DNA of 34,663 nt. Source: Deltaproteobacteria bacterium RIFCSPLOWO2_02_FULL_50_16 (lineage in GTDB: Bacteria > UBA10199 > 2-02-FULL-50-16). Shown piece by piece: positions 1 through 7,506 of the stretch. Below the pieces are notes generated by a model. The model was not told where the DNA came from. It saw nothing but the letters and a program-made list of their open reading frames with translations, and made no database searches. Position numbers and translations under genes: made by a program. Every line of letters begins with the position of its first letter. The stretch's first letter is position 1. Location of the stretch: assembly GCA_001798715.1 (NCBI GenBank), contig MGSF01000006.1:2972-37634 (forward strand), in the 5' to 3' direction.

Positions 1-290
1 ACTTGGGCCTCCTCTAAGGCCTTGGCGGCTTGATTGAGATCTTTTTCCTTGCAGACAGTCAATGCGGCCCGAACGGCACGGTTTGTTTCAATGATGGCTA
101 TCTTGTCAAAATCACCATCCAGGGGTTTTTCAGTTTCCTCATCAAAATCGCTCTCTTCTAGTTTGCCGGCCAGGAAGAAACCGGCGTCATGGAGGGGTTT
201 GACATCCTCAAGGAGGGGGCCATTGGCAATATCCAAGGAATCCTGTTTTTGGGCAGTGGTTTTTTTGGTTCTCAGTTTTTGGGGGATCAT
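1..290 (-). CDS. Unknown protein, N-terminal part only (runs off the window)
   Basis: Reading the minus strand from an ATG at 290 gives an uninterrupted frame to the window edge, about 96 residues, acidic and rich in Glu, Asp, Lys and Ala (for example GKLEESDFDEETEKPLDGD). The codon pattern looks coding, in contrast to the basic, Ser-rich plus-strand translation of the same bases. I do not recognise a family. The ATG has no clear Shine-Dalgarno sequence. A TTG at 236 preceded by CAGGA is an alternative start and would cut the overlap with the divergent transglycosylase gene to about 14 bp. The 3' part is outside the window. Confidence 0.6.
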   Translation of the reverse strand, partial: MIPQKLRTKKTTAQKQDSLDIANGPLLEDVKPLHDAGFFLAGKLEESDFDEETEKPLDGDFDKIAIIETNRAVRAALTVCKEKDLNQAAKALEEAQ

Positions 291-2346
291 CACTGGCGAA
301 AGTGTAGCACAGGCCTTTGACAGGTCTCAACAATTTTTAAAGGGGTATCAGTATATTCAGGATCATCAATATGGCGAAGTTATTGATTTATGGTCAGAAG
401 AGATCCAATGGGGGCCTCTGGAAGATTATGTTTTTTATTATTTGGCCCAGGCCTATGAGGGGCTTAATCTGTGCGAAAAGGGATATGAGCTCTATGAGAA
501 GGTCACGACACAACACCCAAAAAGCCTTTTCTACTGGCCTTCTGTGAAGGGGATGGGCACAGAAGCCTTGTGTTTAGGGAATCTGGCAAAGGCGAGGGAG
601 TTTCTTCATCGCTATCTAAAAAACGCCCCCCATCCGGGAGATACCTCGGAAATCAAATTTCTCCTCGCCCTGAGTTATGATGTGCCGGGGGAGCGTCAAA
701 AATATCATCAAGAGCTCAAACTTTTGTGGCAGACAGAGCCTCAAAACCAGTGGACACAACTGGTTTATAATTTTCTCAATGAAGATAAAATCTCTATCAA
801 AGATGCCGATTATCAAAAAAAGGCCCATGAACTTTTAGATAAGAAATATTATGAAGAGGCCCTCAGTCTCTTTAAAAAATGGGGGGAGGGAAACTATAGG
901 GGGGAAATTGCCGAATGTTATTATGGTTTGCGCCAGTACAAAACAGCCCAAACCCTGTTTGAAGAACTCTACAATAACGGGATTCATAGGGAAAAGGCCT
1001 TGGGGCGCCTGGCCACCCTGGCGGTGCGTCTGGGGGATAATGAAAAAGGAATAGCCCTCAACGATAAAATTATTCGTCTTTATCGGCAGGGTCCTCTTGT
1101 TTACGAGGCAAGGCGCAAACTGGCCTTTCTTTATCGGGATATTTTTCAGTTTCAAAAGGCCATTCAAGAGCTCAATATTTTACTTTCTACCCGTCCTTCC
1201 GCTCAGTGGAAGCGACGATACCTCAAAAATATCGCCTGGAATTATTATCGTCTGGGAAAAATGGGGGACCCTGAGGCCTATCAGAGCGCCATAAAACATT
1301 GGGAGGATTTGATTTATATTTCTCAAGATCAGGAAAAGATCTTGCAGCAGGCCTATTATTGGCGAGGTCGCGTCTTTGCAGAATTGGGGCAGCAGGAAGC
1401 GGCACAAAAAGAATGGACCCAATTGGCAGAGGCCTATCCATGGACTTATTATGGATTTTTGGCCTTGAAGTCTCTTTATCCGAGGGAAGAGGATTTCAAA
1501 AGCGCCTTTTCTCGATGGATACAGCTTCACTACGTCAATATTCAGTGGATTACGGAGCCCAAGAATCAGTCCTTTTCATATGGATATCACTATCCGCGAT
1601 ATTTGATTCTTTCAGAATTAAGATTGGGAAAGGAGGCCCAGAATGAACTCATGGCCTCTTATGAGGAACTCAATGGCGAACTTCAGTTGGCCCCCCTCGT
1701 CGTGATGGCGCGTGATGCCGCAAAAAGAGGTAATTTTTATTTTCCCTTTCGAGTGGGAATTTCTCTGTGGCACTCCTATGAAAGTGAAGATCGCACCCTC
1801 CTTTATTGGGCCTATCCCAAGGCCTATGTCAAAAGCGTCACTCAATATGCCAGGAAATTTTTATTGGATCCCTTTTTGATGTATGCCGTGATGCGGCAGG
1901 AGAGCCATTTTCGTCCCAATATTGTTTCCAGTGCCGGGGCCCGGGGGCTTTTGCAGATTATGCCGGAGACGGGACGGCGCCTTGCCAAGGGGCTTCAATG
2001 GAGGCATTTTGATCCCGACCTTCTCTTTTATCCCGAGAAAAATATTGCCTTGAGCAGTTATTATCTTGACCGTCTTTTAGATGAGTTTGGTCGTGATTTA
2101 GTTTCCATCTTGGCCTCTTACAATGCCGGGGAAAGTGCCGTCAGGCGCTGGAAAAAAGGACGGGAAAACTTGTTGCCTGAGGAATTTGCCGAAGAAATCC
2201 CCTATGAAGAGACCAATAATTATGTCAAAAAGGTCCTGGAAAATTATTGGCTCTATCGCTCCCTCTATCAACAGCCCAATAAAAATAAAGAACCTCAAAA
2301 AAGTACTGATCCTGTTCTTGTCTGGAAAGACATATCCAATAAATAA
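223..2346 (+). CDS. slt: Soluble lytic murein transglycosylase, Slt70-like with TPR-type N-terminal region
   Basis: It cleaves the MurNAc-GlcNAc bond of peptidoglycan in the periplasm, forming 1,6-anhydro ends. I place the start at TTG 223, because AAGGAGG at 210-216 lies 6 nt upstream and the next residues form a signal peptide: a hydrophobic core (AVVFLVLSFWGIITG), then a likely cut after SVAQA. That gives 707 residues, near the usual Slt70 size. Residues about 35-500 are helical with TPR-like repeats, as in the Slt70 U/L superhelix. The C-terminal SLT domain (about 545-660) has the catalytic glutamate E560 in VMRQESHF, then the GARGLLQIMPETG and LASYNAG motifs. Plus-strand codons upstream of 223 are antisense to the leftward gene and are not counted. 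Family certain, start moderately sure. Confidence 0.9.
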   Translation: MAISKESCFWAVVFLVLSFWGIITGESVAQAFDRSQQFLKGYQYIQDHQYGEVIDLWSEEIQWGPLEDYVFYYLAQAYEGLNLCEKGYELYEKVTTQHPKSLFYWPSVKGMGTEALCLGNLAKAREFLHRYLKNAPHPGDTSEIKFLLALSYDVPGERQKYHQELKLLWQTEPQNQWTQLVYNFLNEDKISIKDADYQKKAHELLDKKYYEEALSLFKKWGEGNYRGEIAECYYGLRQYKTAQTLFEELYNNGIHREKALGRLATLAVRLGDNEKGIALNDKIIRLYRQGPLVYEARRKLAFLYRDIFQFQKAIQELNILLSTRPSAQWKRRYLKNIAWNYYRLGKMGDPEAYQSAIKHWEDLIYISQDQEKILQQAYYWRGRVFAELGQQEAAQKEWTQLAEAYPWTYYGFLALKSLYPREEDFKSAFSRWIQLHYVNIQWITEPKNQSFSYGYHYPRYLILSELRLGKEAQNELMASYEELNGELQLAPLVVMARDAAKRGNFYFPFRVGISLWHSYESEDRTLLYWAYPKAYVKSVTQYARKFLLDPFLMYAVMRQESHFRPNIVSSAGARGLLQIMPETGRRLAKGLQWRHFDPDLLFYPEKNIALSSYYLDRLLDEFGRDLVSILASYNAGESAVRRWKKGRENLLPEEFAEEIPYEETNNYVKKVLENYWLYRSLYQQPNKNKEPQKSTDPVLVWKDISNK

Positions 2347-2380
2347 GGGGAGTGGTGTTACTAAGGCTCCTTCGTTGGTA

Positions 2381-3526
2381 TTAAACCCTGGAGTGGGGGT
2401 CAAAGAGCTTTGTATGTTCGTCTAAGGCAAAGCGGTCCGTCATTCCGGCGATATGGTCACACACATGTCTTCGGAGATCCCCTTTTTGAATTTTTTGATA
2501 GACATCTTGCGGCAATATCTTGGGATTGCGGACATAGGCCTCAAAGAGGTCTCTAATGATGCGCCTGGCCTTATCCGCCATGCGCTCAACGCGGTATTGG
2601 TGATAGAGATTCTTGTTGAGAAAGTCCTTGAGTTGCTGATTCTTTTGATCCACCCTCTGATTAAAGTGGGCGAGGTTTGAAGGATGTTTGCGAATTTTAG
2701 CAACACTCTCTATTTTGTTATCTTGGATGTTTTTTTCCGTTTGGGTCACAAGATCGGTGACCAAGAGGTTGATAATGGCCTTGATTGTTTGTCTTATCTG
2801 GACCTTTTGGTCGTGGTTATCGTGGATGTTGTTGCCCTTGTAATTTTCCCTCCAAAGATCCACCTCTTCCAGTTGTTGGAGACTAATCAGCCCAGAACGA
2901 AGGCCATCATCTAAGTCGTGGTTGCTATAGGCGATTTCATCGGCAATATTGACAATCTGCGCCTCTAAGGTGGCCTGTCCTTTTTGTCCCTCCTGTTTTT
3001 GTTTAAAGTCGTAGGGGGTCGAGTGTTTTGAGATCCCCTCTAAGACTTCAAATGTAAGATTAAGCCCTGGAAACTCCGGATAACGATCCTCCAACAAAGT
3101 GACGATTCTCAAGCTTTGCCCGTTGTGTTCAAAACCGCCCTCATCCTTCATGAGTTCGTTCATCGTTGTTTCTCCGGAATGGCCAAATGGCGTGTGTCCG
3201 AGGTCATGGGCCAGGATGATGGCCTCGGCCAGGTCCTCGTTGAGCCTCAAGGCCCTGGCCACTGTGCGGGAGATCTGTGCCCCCTCGATGGTGTGAGTCA
3301 GACGTGTTCGAAAATGATCTCCTTCGTGATAGACAAAAACCTGCGTCTTGTATTCCAGGCGGCGGAAGGCGTTTGAGTGGATAATGCGGTCGCGATCGCG
3401 CTGAAAGGCCGTTCGATAGGGGTGCTCCTCTTCGGGATGGATCCTCCCTTGTGTCTCTTGACTCTTCATGGCATAGGAGGCCAAGTTCTCTCTTTCAATT
3501 TCCTCATAATTTTTGCGTAGAAGCAT
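2381..3526 (-). CDS. dgt: dGTP triphosphohydrolase-like HD protein
   Basis: The 381-residue protein belongs to the Dgt branch of the HD superfamily, which hydrolyses dNTPs to the nucleoside and tripolyphosphate. The metal-site motifs are present: H78 in RLTHTIEG, H107-D108 in LAHDLGHTPFGHSGE, and a later Asp in IADEIAYSNHDLDDG. The N-terminal sequence FRRLEYKTQVF is typical of the family. It starts 10 nt after the queE stop, so it is the last gene of the queC-DUF366-queE run. That placement is unusual and might point to a role in the guanine nucleotide pool, although co-transcription alone does not prove it. The gene ends convergently 34 bp from slt, with no clear terminator in between. Its true nucleotide specificity cannot be read from the sequence. 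Confidence 0.9.
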   Translation of the reverse strand: MLLRKNYEEIERENLASYAMKSQETQGRIHPEEEHPYRTAFQRDRDRIIHSNAFRRLEYKTQVFVYHEGDHFRTRLTHTIEGAQISRTVARALRLNEDLAEAIILAHDLGHTPFGHSGETTMNELMKDEGGFEHNGQSLRIVTLLEDRYPEFPGLNLTFEVLEGISKHSTPYDFKQKQEGQKGQATLEAQIVNIADEIAYSNHDLDDGLRSGLISLQQLEEVDLWRENYKGNNIHDNHDQKVQIRQTIKAIINLLVTDLVTQTEKNIQDNKIESVAKIRKHPSNLAHFNQRVDQKNQQLKDFLNKNLYHQYRVERMADKARRIIRDLFEAYVRNPKILPQDVYQKIQKGDLRRHVCDHIAGMTDRFALDEHTKLFDPHSRV

Positions 3527-3536
3527 AGTCTCTCTT

Positions 3537-4274
3537 TTATAATAAACCCATAGTCTTGTGCAATTGGGGAATGAGAAATATTCTTGGGATTTCTTTTTTT
3601 AGGAGATTCATCTGTCGAATCAGCGACTTTTGACCAGGAGAGTCATTGAAGGAGGGGGTGGGGCTGGCCGGTTGTATGTAGACGGGAATATTTGACCGCA
3701 CCTCCCGAATCAAGGAGGACAATTGAAACAAGTCGTCGTCATGGGTGTCCTCTGTGACGACGCATTTGATATAAAGTTTTTTTTGCAAAGATTTTTCAAG
3801 AAAGGCCCTATGTTCTTCCCAATGAGATTTTTCTCCCGTCGATGAGGGAAGCTTGATGTCCATGCTGACTATATGAATATGAGAGAGAATTCTTTCCAGG
3901 AGATGGGGATGGGTGCCCGCTGTTTCGAGGAGGATTTCATAGTCGGGGTGGAGGGTGGGGAGCCAGGTTTCCAAGAAATCGATTTGATCCAGAGGCTCTC
4001 CCCCTGTCAGGGAGAGAAATCGGTCTGAAAAACGAGAAAGAAAGGTATTCAATTGTTGAGGAGTGACGGGATTGGGGTAATCTTCAAAGATCATGGACTG
4101 GGGTGTTTTTTCAACACGAAAAATGGATCTTTTTGAGGGAAGGGCGGCTTGCGTATCACACCACCGACACCTTTGGGAACAACCCTGGAAACGGACAAAG
4201 ACCTGGGGGCGCCCCATAAAGGCCCCTTCGCCTTGATAGGAAGAAAAAATTTCATTTAAGACAGCGTGAGTCAT
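3537..4274 (-). CDS. queE: 7-carboxy-7-deazaguanine synthase
   Basis: This radical SAM enzyme converts 6-carboxytetrahydropterin to 7-carboxy-7-deazaguanine, the ring-forming step of preQ0 and queuosine synthesis. The [4Fe-4S] cluster motif is CX3CX2C at C32, C36 and C39 (GCSQRCRWCDT). The start SSYQGEGAFMGRPQVFVRFQ and the LTGGEPL segment fit QueE. At 245 residues it is of normal size for the longer QueE forms. It lies 98 nt after the DUF366 gene, with a paired-hairpin element in that gap, and 10 nt before dgt. QueD, which makes the substrate, is not in the window. Confidence 0.93.
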   Translation of the reverse strand: MTHAVLNEIFSSYQGEGAFMGRPQVFVRFQGCSQRCRWCDTQAALPSKRSIFRVEKTPQSMIFEDYPNPVTPQQLNTFLSRFSDRFLSLTGGEPLDQIDFLETWLPTLHPDYEILLETAGTHPHLLERILSHIHIVSMDIKLPSSTGEKSHWEEHRAFLEKSLQKKLYIKCVVTEDTHDDDLFQLSSLIREVRSNIPVYIQPASPTPSFNDSPGQKSLIRQMNLLKKEIPRIFLIPQLHKTMGLL

Positions 4275-4277
4275 TTA

Positions 4278-4378
4278 TTAACAGGACCGAAATAATATGG
4301 ACAGCCCGATAGGGCTAACAGCCGGTCCTGTAATACTGACAGTCCCCAAATGTCTATACAATTTTTGGACTGTTAGTA
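4278..4378. repeat. Paired-hairpin element between the DUF366 gene and queE
   Basis: Two adjacent stem-loops fill the gap. The first has perfect 9-bp arms ACAGGACCG (4281-4289) and CGGTCCTGT (4323-4331), with a second hairpin AGCCC-gata-GGGCT (4303-4316) inside. The second has 12-nt arms with one mismatch, 4334-4345 and 4367-4378, with AAAT/ATTT pairing further in. Its outer arm covers the stop codon of the DUF366 gene. No T-run follows on the minus strand, so it does not look like an intrinsic terminator. In an operon mRNA it could modulate queE translation or mRNA decay, or it may be a small mobile repeat. A similar layout occurs at 22265-22368. Confidence 0.6.
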
Positions 4379-4936
4379 AGGGACCCTTTTTACCTTTGAA
4401 AAATCGCGATGGATACTGGCGATTTCATCTCTATAACTTGTCAAAATTTTTTCGGCAAAGACCTTTGGGTCAATCTTGAAATCGTCAAGTCCCTTGGTGG
4501 GGACGGGGGTTTTTCGGGAATCGATATTGATTCCCGTATGGAAAAGGGAAGAGGTCGGGGAGGTAGTGGCAACCGAAATCGTTATTTTAAAATTTTCCTT
4601 TTCGTAGAGATCATTTCCTGTGCGGAAGAGATTGAGAGAAGGGCAGTCTTGCAACAAATGCTGTTGTATCTGGGTAATCAAAAGACGCTGTCTTAGGATG
4701 GCCTTTTCAAGATCGTGATCGGCAAATTCCCCGATAAAATGAAGCATTTTTTGGCTGAATATCTTATGACCGGCCTTGAGATCTTCCAGATCCACCATAA
4801 ATTCTGGGCGAATATCACAGCCTCCTGTAAAGGTGACAAGGGCATCAGGCATCAATCCTGTTTGCTGTGTGACCCATCCAGAGCGAAGCTGGGAGCCATT
4901 GTAATCAGTGATTTTCTCCAAAAATTTGGTGTTCAT
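4373..4936 (-). CDS. DUF366 family protein in the queuosine operon
   Basis: The 187-residue protein shows the pattern I know for DUF366 (Pfam PF04017): NGSQLRSGWV near the N-terminus, MVDLEDLKAG, HFIGEFADHDLEKAILRQRL and SVATTSPTSSLFHTGINID in the second half. The family has no established reaction, as far as I know. Here it sits 7 nt behind queC and ahead of queE, in the position where queD or queF often stands. It lacks the QueF catalytic Cys pattern and the QueD zinc-histidine pattern. I infer a role in 7-deazaguanine metabolism from the neighbours only. Family assignment is from memory of its consensus; a Pfam search would settle it. Confidence 0.8.
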   Translation of the reverse strand: MNTKFLEKITDYNGSQLRSGWVTQQTGLMPDALVTFTGGCDIRPEFMVDLEDLKAGHKIFSQKMLHFIGEFADHDLEKAILRQRLLITQIQQHLLQDCPSLNLFRTGNDLYEKENFKITISVATTSPTSSLFHTGINIDSRKTPVPTKGLDDFKIDPKVFAEKILTSYRDEIASIHRDFSKVKRVPY

Positions 4937-4943
4937 TGTTCTA

Positions 4944-5660
4944 TCACTTCTCCCGCTCAGCCTCTAAAAAATTTCTCCGCATCTTTTCCCATATATTGTT
5001 CTTTTTGTAGGCATGAATGGAACGAAGACATGATTCGCACACACCACACATCTTTTCTCCTCCTTCATAGCAACTCCACAATTCTCCAAAGTCGAGATGG
5101 AGAGAAATCCCCTTGTGCACCATCGTCTCTTTGGTCATGTCCTGTACCCAGCTTTTAACCGTTGTGTGACGAAGGGTTGTCCATTCAAAAAAACGATTGG
5201 CGGCCACAACCGCCTCCGAAGAGTTGTCGGGAAAAGAGGTGCCCTCTTCGACATTAAATCCCGTGACAATAGAGTCATATCCCTTGGATTCAGCGAAGGC
5301 GGCGGCCACGTTTAAAAAAATTCCGTTACGATTAGGGACCCAGACTTCTTTTGCGGTTTTTTGGGTAATAGTGAGGGTGTTCAGTTCGGCTTCCGAGATC
5401 ATGGGAAGGGGGCGTTTTCGATTGACGAGGGCCGTTTGAGTGAGGTCTTTCAGCCAGGGAAGGGGGATGACTTGATGGGGAAGATTCCACTTTTGAGAAA
5501 AGGATTTGGCGGCCCTCACTTCACGCAAAAAGGCCCTCTGACCATAGTCAAAGGTTAAGGCCTCTTTGAGGGTGATTTCTTGGGAGGCCAAGGTGGCCGA
5601 GAGAACCGAGTCCAGTCCGCCAGAAAGAAGGACAATGGCTGTTTTTGATGAAGGAGGCAC
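4944..5660 (-). CDS. queC: 7-cyano-7-deazaguanine (preQ0) synthase
   Basis: QueC uses ATP and ammonia to turn 7-carboxy-7-deazaguanine into preQ0, the shared precursor of queuosine and related modified bases. The PP-loop ATP motif SGGLDS is at residues 13-18. FDYGQRAFLREVRAAK and VPNRNGIFLNVAAAFAE are typical of the family. The C-terminal zinc site reads SCYEGGEKMCGVCESCLRS, with the expected spaced cysteines. At 238 residues the length is normal. It is the first que gene of the run and lies 44 nt downstream of the transglycosylase at 5705-6514, so both may share a transcript. I saw no preQ1 riboswitch upstream. Confidence 0.95.
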   Translation of the reverse strand: MPPSSKTAIVLLSGGLDSVLSATLASQEITLKEALTFDYGQRAFLREVRAAKSFSQKWNLPHQVIPLPWLKDLTQTALVNRKRPLPMISEAELNTLTITQKTAKEVWVPNRNGIFLNVAAAFAESKGYDSIVTGFNVEEGTSFPDNSSEAVVAANRFFEWTTLRHTTVKSWVQDMTKETMVHKGISLHLDFGELWSCYEGGEKMCGVCESCLRSIHAYKKNNIWEKMRRNFLEAEREK

Positions 5661-5704
5661 GATCGAAACCTCATCGCATTTTTGGGGGGAAAGTCAACCT
5701 TCCT

Positions 5705-6514
5705 TTAAATGTTTTCTATAAAGGAAATATCGAGGTTTTGATAATTGCGATAGTATCTCATGACCTTGCGGGCATAGTCCTGTGGGAGGGGTTGATGGTT
5801 TTTTAGGCGTTCGATGACGGCCGTGGGCCCCATATTATAAGCGGTCAGGGCAAGATTATAATTGTTGTTAAATTGGGCGAGAAGCTCGGAAAAGTAGTGA
5901 ACCCCCAGGGACAAATTATCCATCGGATCATAGAGAACGTCCTCATAGGGGCGTCCAGAATATTCGGGGAGATCCTTTTTTAAATCTCGGATCACGATGG
6001 GAAGGACCTGCATGAGACCCATGGCGCCCGCATAAGAACGGGCCTCAGGATCAAAGCGACTCTCAGTTTTCATGATGGCCAAAATGAGAAAGGGATCGAT
6101 CTTGTATTGGTGAGCGAGTCTAGCGATTTTAAGGGACACCTTTGAGATAAGGGTATTGTTTAATGGGACATTTTCTTCTTGAAGGATAGAATCAATGGTT
6201 TTTGCCATCTGTTTGGACTTATAATAATAAGTTTTTGAGGCAAAATGAAAAATGGGGGAGAGGATGATGGAATGAAAAGATTCTTGAGGAGAAGATCCAG
6301 CAGGCTTATTCAGGAAGGTGTTTAACTCTCCCCAACTCTGAAGAATGAGAAAAAGGATCAATAAACCGAGGATTGGTTTTTTTTGTTGGCGACAATAAGC
6401 CACAATAGCCTTCCTCCACGACTTTAGTTGTTTCCCAAGCGGCAAGCGGCGTTTTCTAATCATGTAGCAATTCTCATGCCCAAGCCAATTGAGAAGATAA
6501 CTATTTGATTTCAT
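5705..6514 (-). CDS. Membrane-anchored lytic transglycosylase (SLT domain)
   Basis: The 269-residue protein has a basic N-terminus (IRKRRLPLGKQLKSWRK), one membrane segment at about residues 50-65 (ILGLLILFLILQSW), a linker, and a C-terminal goose-lysozyme-like SLT domain. The likely catalytic Glu is E151 in IMKTESRFDPEA, followed by AGAMGLMQVLP and LTAYNMGP. It should cut peptidoglycan from the outer face of the inner membrane. The ATG at 6514 follows GGAG at suitable distance. An internal ATG (MIRKRR) would also leave a full membrane anchor. It resembles MltC/MltE-type domains, but I cannot assign a specific Mlt name. Confidence 0.88.
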   Translation of the reverse strand: MKSNSYLLNWLGHENCYMIRKRRLPLGKQLKSWRKAIVAYCRQQKKPILGLLILFLILQSWGELNTFLNKPAGSSPQESFHSIILSPIFHFASKTYYYKSKQMAKTIDSILQEENVPLNNTLISKVSLKIARLAHQYKIDPFLILAIMKTESRFDPEARSYAGAMGLMQVLPIVIRDLKKDLPEYSGRPYEDVLYDPMDNLSLGVHYFSELLAQFNNNYNLALTAYNMGPTAVIERLKNHQPLPQDYARKVMRYYRNYQNLDISFIENI

Positions 6515-6620
6515 TTATATATCTCCGAAAAAGACCTCTGTATGCCATTGAGCCTTATGGGGTCTTTATCCCCCCTCTCTCGGCATGGCCTGGGAAAGGT
6601 TGCTTCTTTTTCGGTCCCCC

Positions 6621-6658
6621 AAAAAACAAGCCCCGCTTCGCTTAACGCTCCACGGGGC
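6621..6658 (-). terminator. Intrinsic terminator after the phasin-like gene
   Basis: On the minus strand GCCCCG (6658-6653) pairs with CGGGGC (6635-6630). After three bases comes a run of six T (6626-6621). It lies 31 bp downstream of the stop of the phasin-like gene and should end that transcript before the transglycosylase gene. Confidence 0.8.
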
Positions 6659-6688
6659 CCATTCGAGGGAGGTAACTTTTTAAAACCC

Positions 6689-7237
6689 TTAAGCCGCCTT
6701 CTTGCTTAAGGTATTAATTTTTGTCTCCAAGTTTTTGATCTTCTTTGAAAGCTTATCGATTTCACGGACCGAGGGGATGCTCAGCAAACTTAAGACATGA
6801 TCCTTGGTCTTGTCGGCGCTCTCGAGGGCCTTGGCCAGGAATTCGCTTTCATTGATTTTTGTGATGAGATCAGTCAGGTTTTTCTTAGCTTCAGTGATAA
6901 ATTTGTCACGGTTAAAACCTTCAATAGGAAGAAATTCAATTTCTTTGGCACGATCAATGATATCCTCGGCAATGCGGCGGATCTCCTTCTGCAGTTCGTC
7001 TTTCTTCTCACTGGCGACGCTGTAGAATCCATCAAGATTGACCCTGTCAATGAGGTCTTGGACGCGACCCTTGAGATCACGAGAAGACTGATTCATAAGA
7101 TCAGTCACCCTTGTGACGATTTTTTCGGCTTCGCTTTCTAGACGATTTAAGAGGTCGATGAAGACGTCTTTTTTCGTCACTTTAGTGGCAGACTTACTGG
7201 TTTTGCGACCCTGACTTCTTTTTCGGACTGTTGTCAT
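6689..7237 (-). CDS. Phasin-like / histone-H1-like coiled-coil protein
   Basis: The 182-residue protein starts with a very basic tail (MTTVRKRSQGRKTSKSATK) followed by almost continuous amphipathic helix with heptad spacing, for example LNRLESEAEKIVTRVTDL and, at the end, IDKLSKKIKNLETKINTL. This looks like the phasin/PhaF group, in which a Lys/Ala-rich tail can bind DNA and the helix can bind polyester granules. No polyhydroxyalkanoate synthase gene is nearby, so a granule role is not supported here. It may instead be a nucleoid or structural protein. It is a single-gene unit with its own promoter region, long structured leader and terminator. AAAGGGG lies about 8 nt before the ATG. Confidence 0.75.
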   Translation of the reverse strand: MTTVRKRSQGRKTSKSATKVTKKDVFIDLLNRLESEAEKIVTRVTDLMNQSSRDLKGRVQDLIDRVNLDGFYSVASEKKDELQKEIRRIAEDIIDRAKEIEFLPIEGFNRDKFITEAKKNLTDLITKINESEFLAKALESADKTKDHVLSLLSIPSVREIDKLSKKIKNLETKINTLSKKAA

Positions 7238-7273
7238 AAAGTACCCCTTTCCGAGTATGGAATTGTTCTTTTG

Positions 7274-7352
7274 GGGTCTTGTAAGATCTGATCTATCGCC
7301 CCCATGAGGATCCTTTTGGAGGCAGATCAGGTCTTACGAAAGACCCTTTTTT
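7274..7352. other. Long stem-loop in the leader of the phasin-like gene
   Basis: The arms 7274-7294 and 7324-7346 pair over about 20 bp with one two-base bulge and one G-T wobble; the loop is 29 nt. On the plus strand the right arm is followed directly by six T (7347-7352), which is the form of an intrinsic terminator for rightward transcription. On the minus strand the stem would lie in the 5' leader of the phasin-like mRNA, about 37 nt before its ATG. The sequence does not decide between a rightward terminator and a leader structure. Confidence 0.65.
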
Positions 7353-7364
7353 GAAGACACCCCT

Positions 7365-7416
7365 TAAGTAACACACTGCGTTAAACACGTCAAATATTTT
7401 TTTACGCATCGCGTTA
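7365..7416 (-). promoter_or_regulatory. Candidate promoter of the phasin-like gene with two palindromic operator-like sites
   Basis: On the minus strand TTGACG (7393-7388) and TACTTA (7370-7365) are 17 bp apart; the -10 box is poor. Between and overlapping them is the 15-bp imperfect palindrome TAACACACTGCGTTA (7369-7383). A second, TTACGCATCGCGTTA, lies at 7402-7416, with centres 33 bp apart (about three helical turns). A third version fills the promoter spacer of the small gene at 19157-19171. This arrangement suggests a repressor that acts on both genes. Confidence 0.5.
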
Positions 7417-7506
7417 ATAAAGATCGGATGAGCATTAAAATAACAGTAATATCAATAAGTTGAGATTAATAAAAAAATGACATGGTGCATTGAGAAGAGA
7501 AGGAAC

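Noticed and set aside
34-222. Plus-strand N-terminal extension of the slt frame
   Set aside because: It is Ser/Arg-rich, unlike Slt proteins, and antisense to a coding-looking minus-strand frame. A strong Shine-Dalgarno and signal peptide favour the start at 223.
4278-4378. Integron attC site
   Set aside because: The ends do not fit the RYYYAAC/GTTRRRY core pattern and no integrase is present.
4373-4936. Gene between queC and queE read as QueF (preQ0 reductase) or QueD
   Set aside because: The QueF catalytic Cys pattern and the QueD zinc-His pattern are absent; the motifs fit DUF366 instead.
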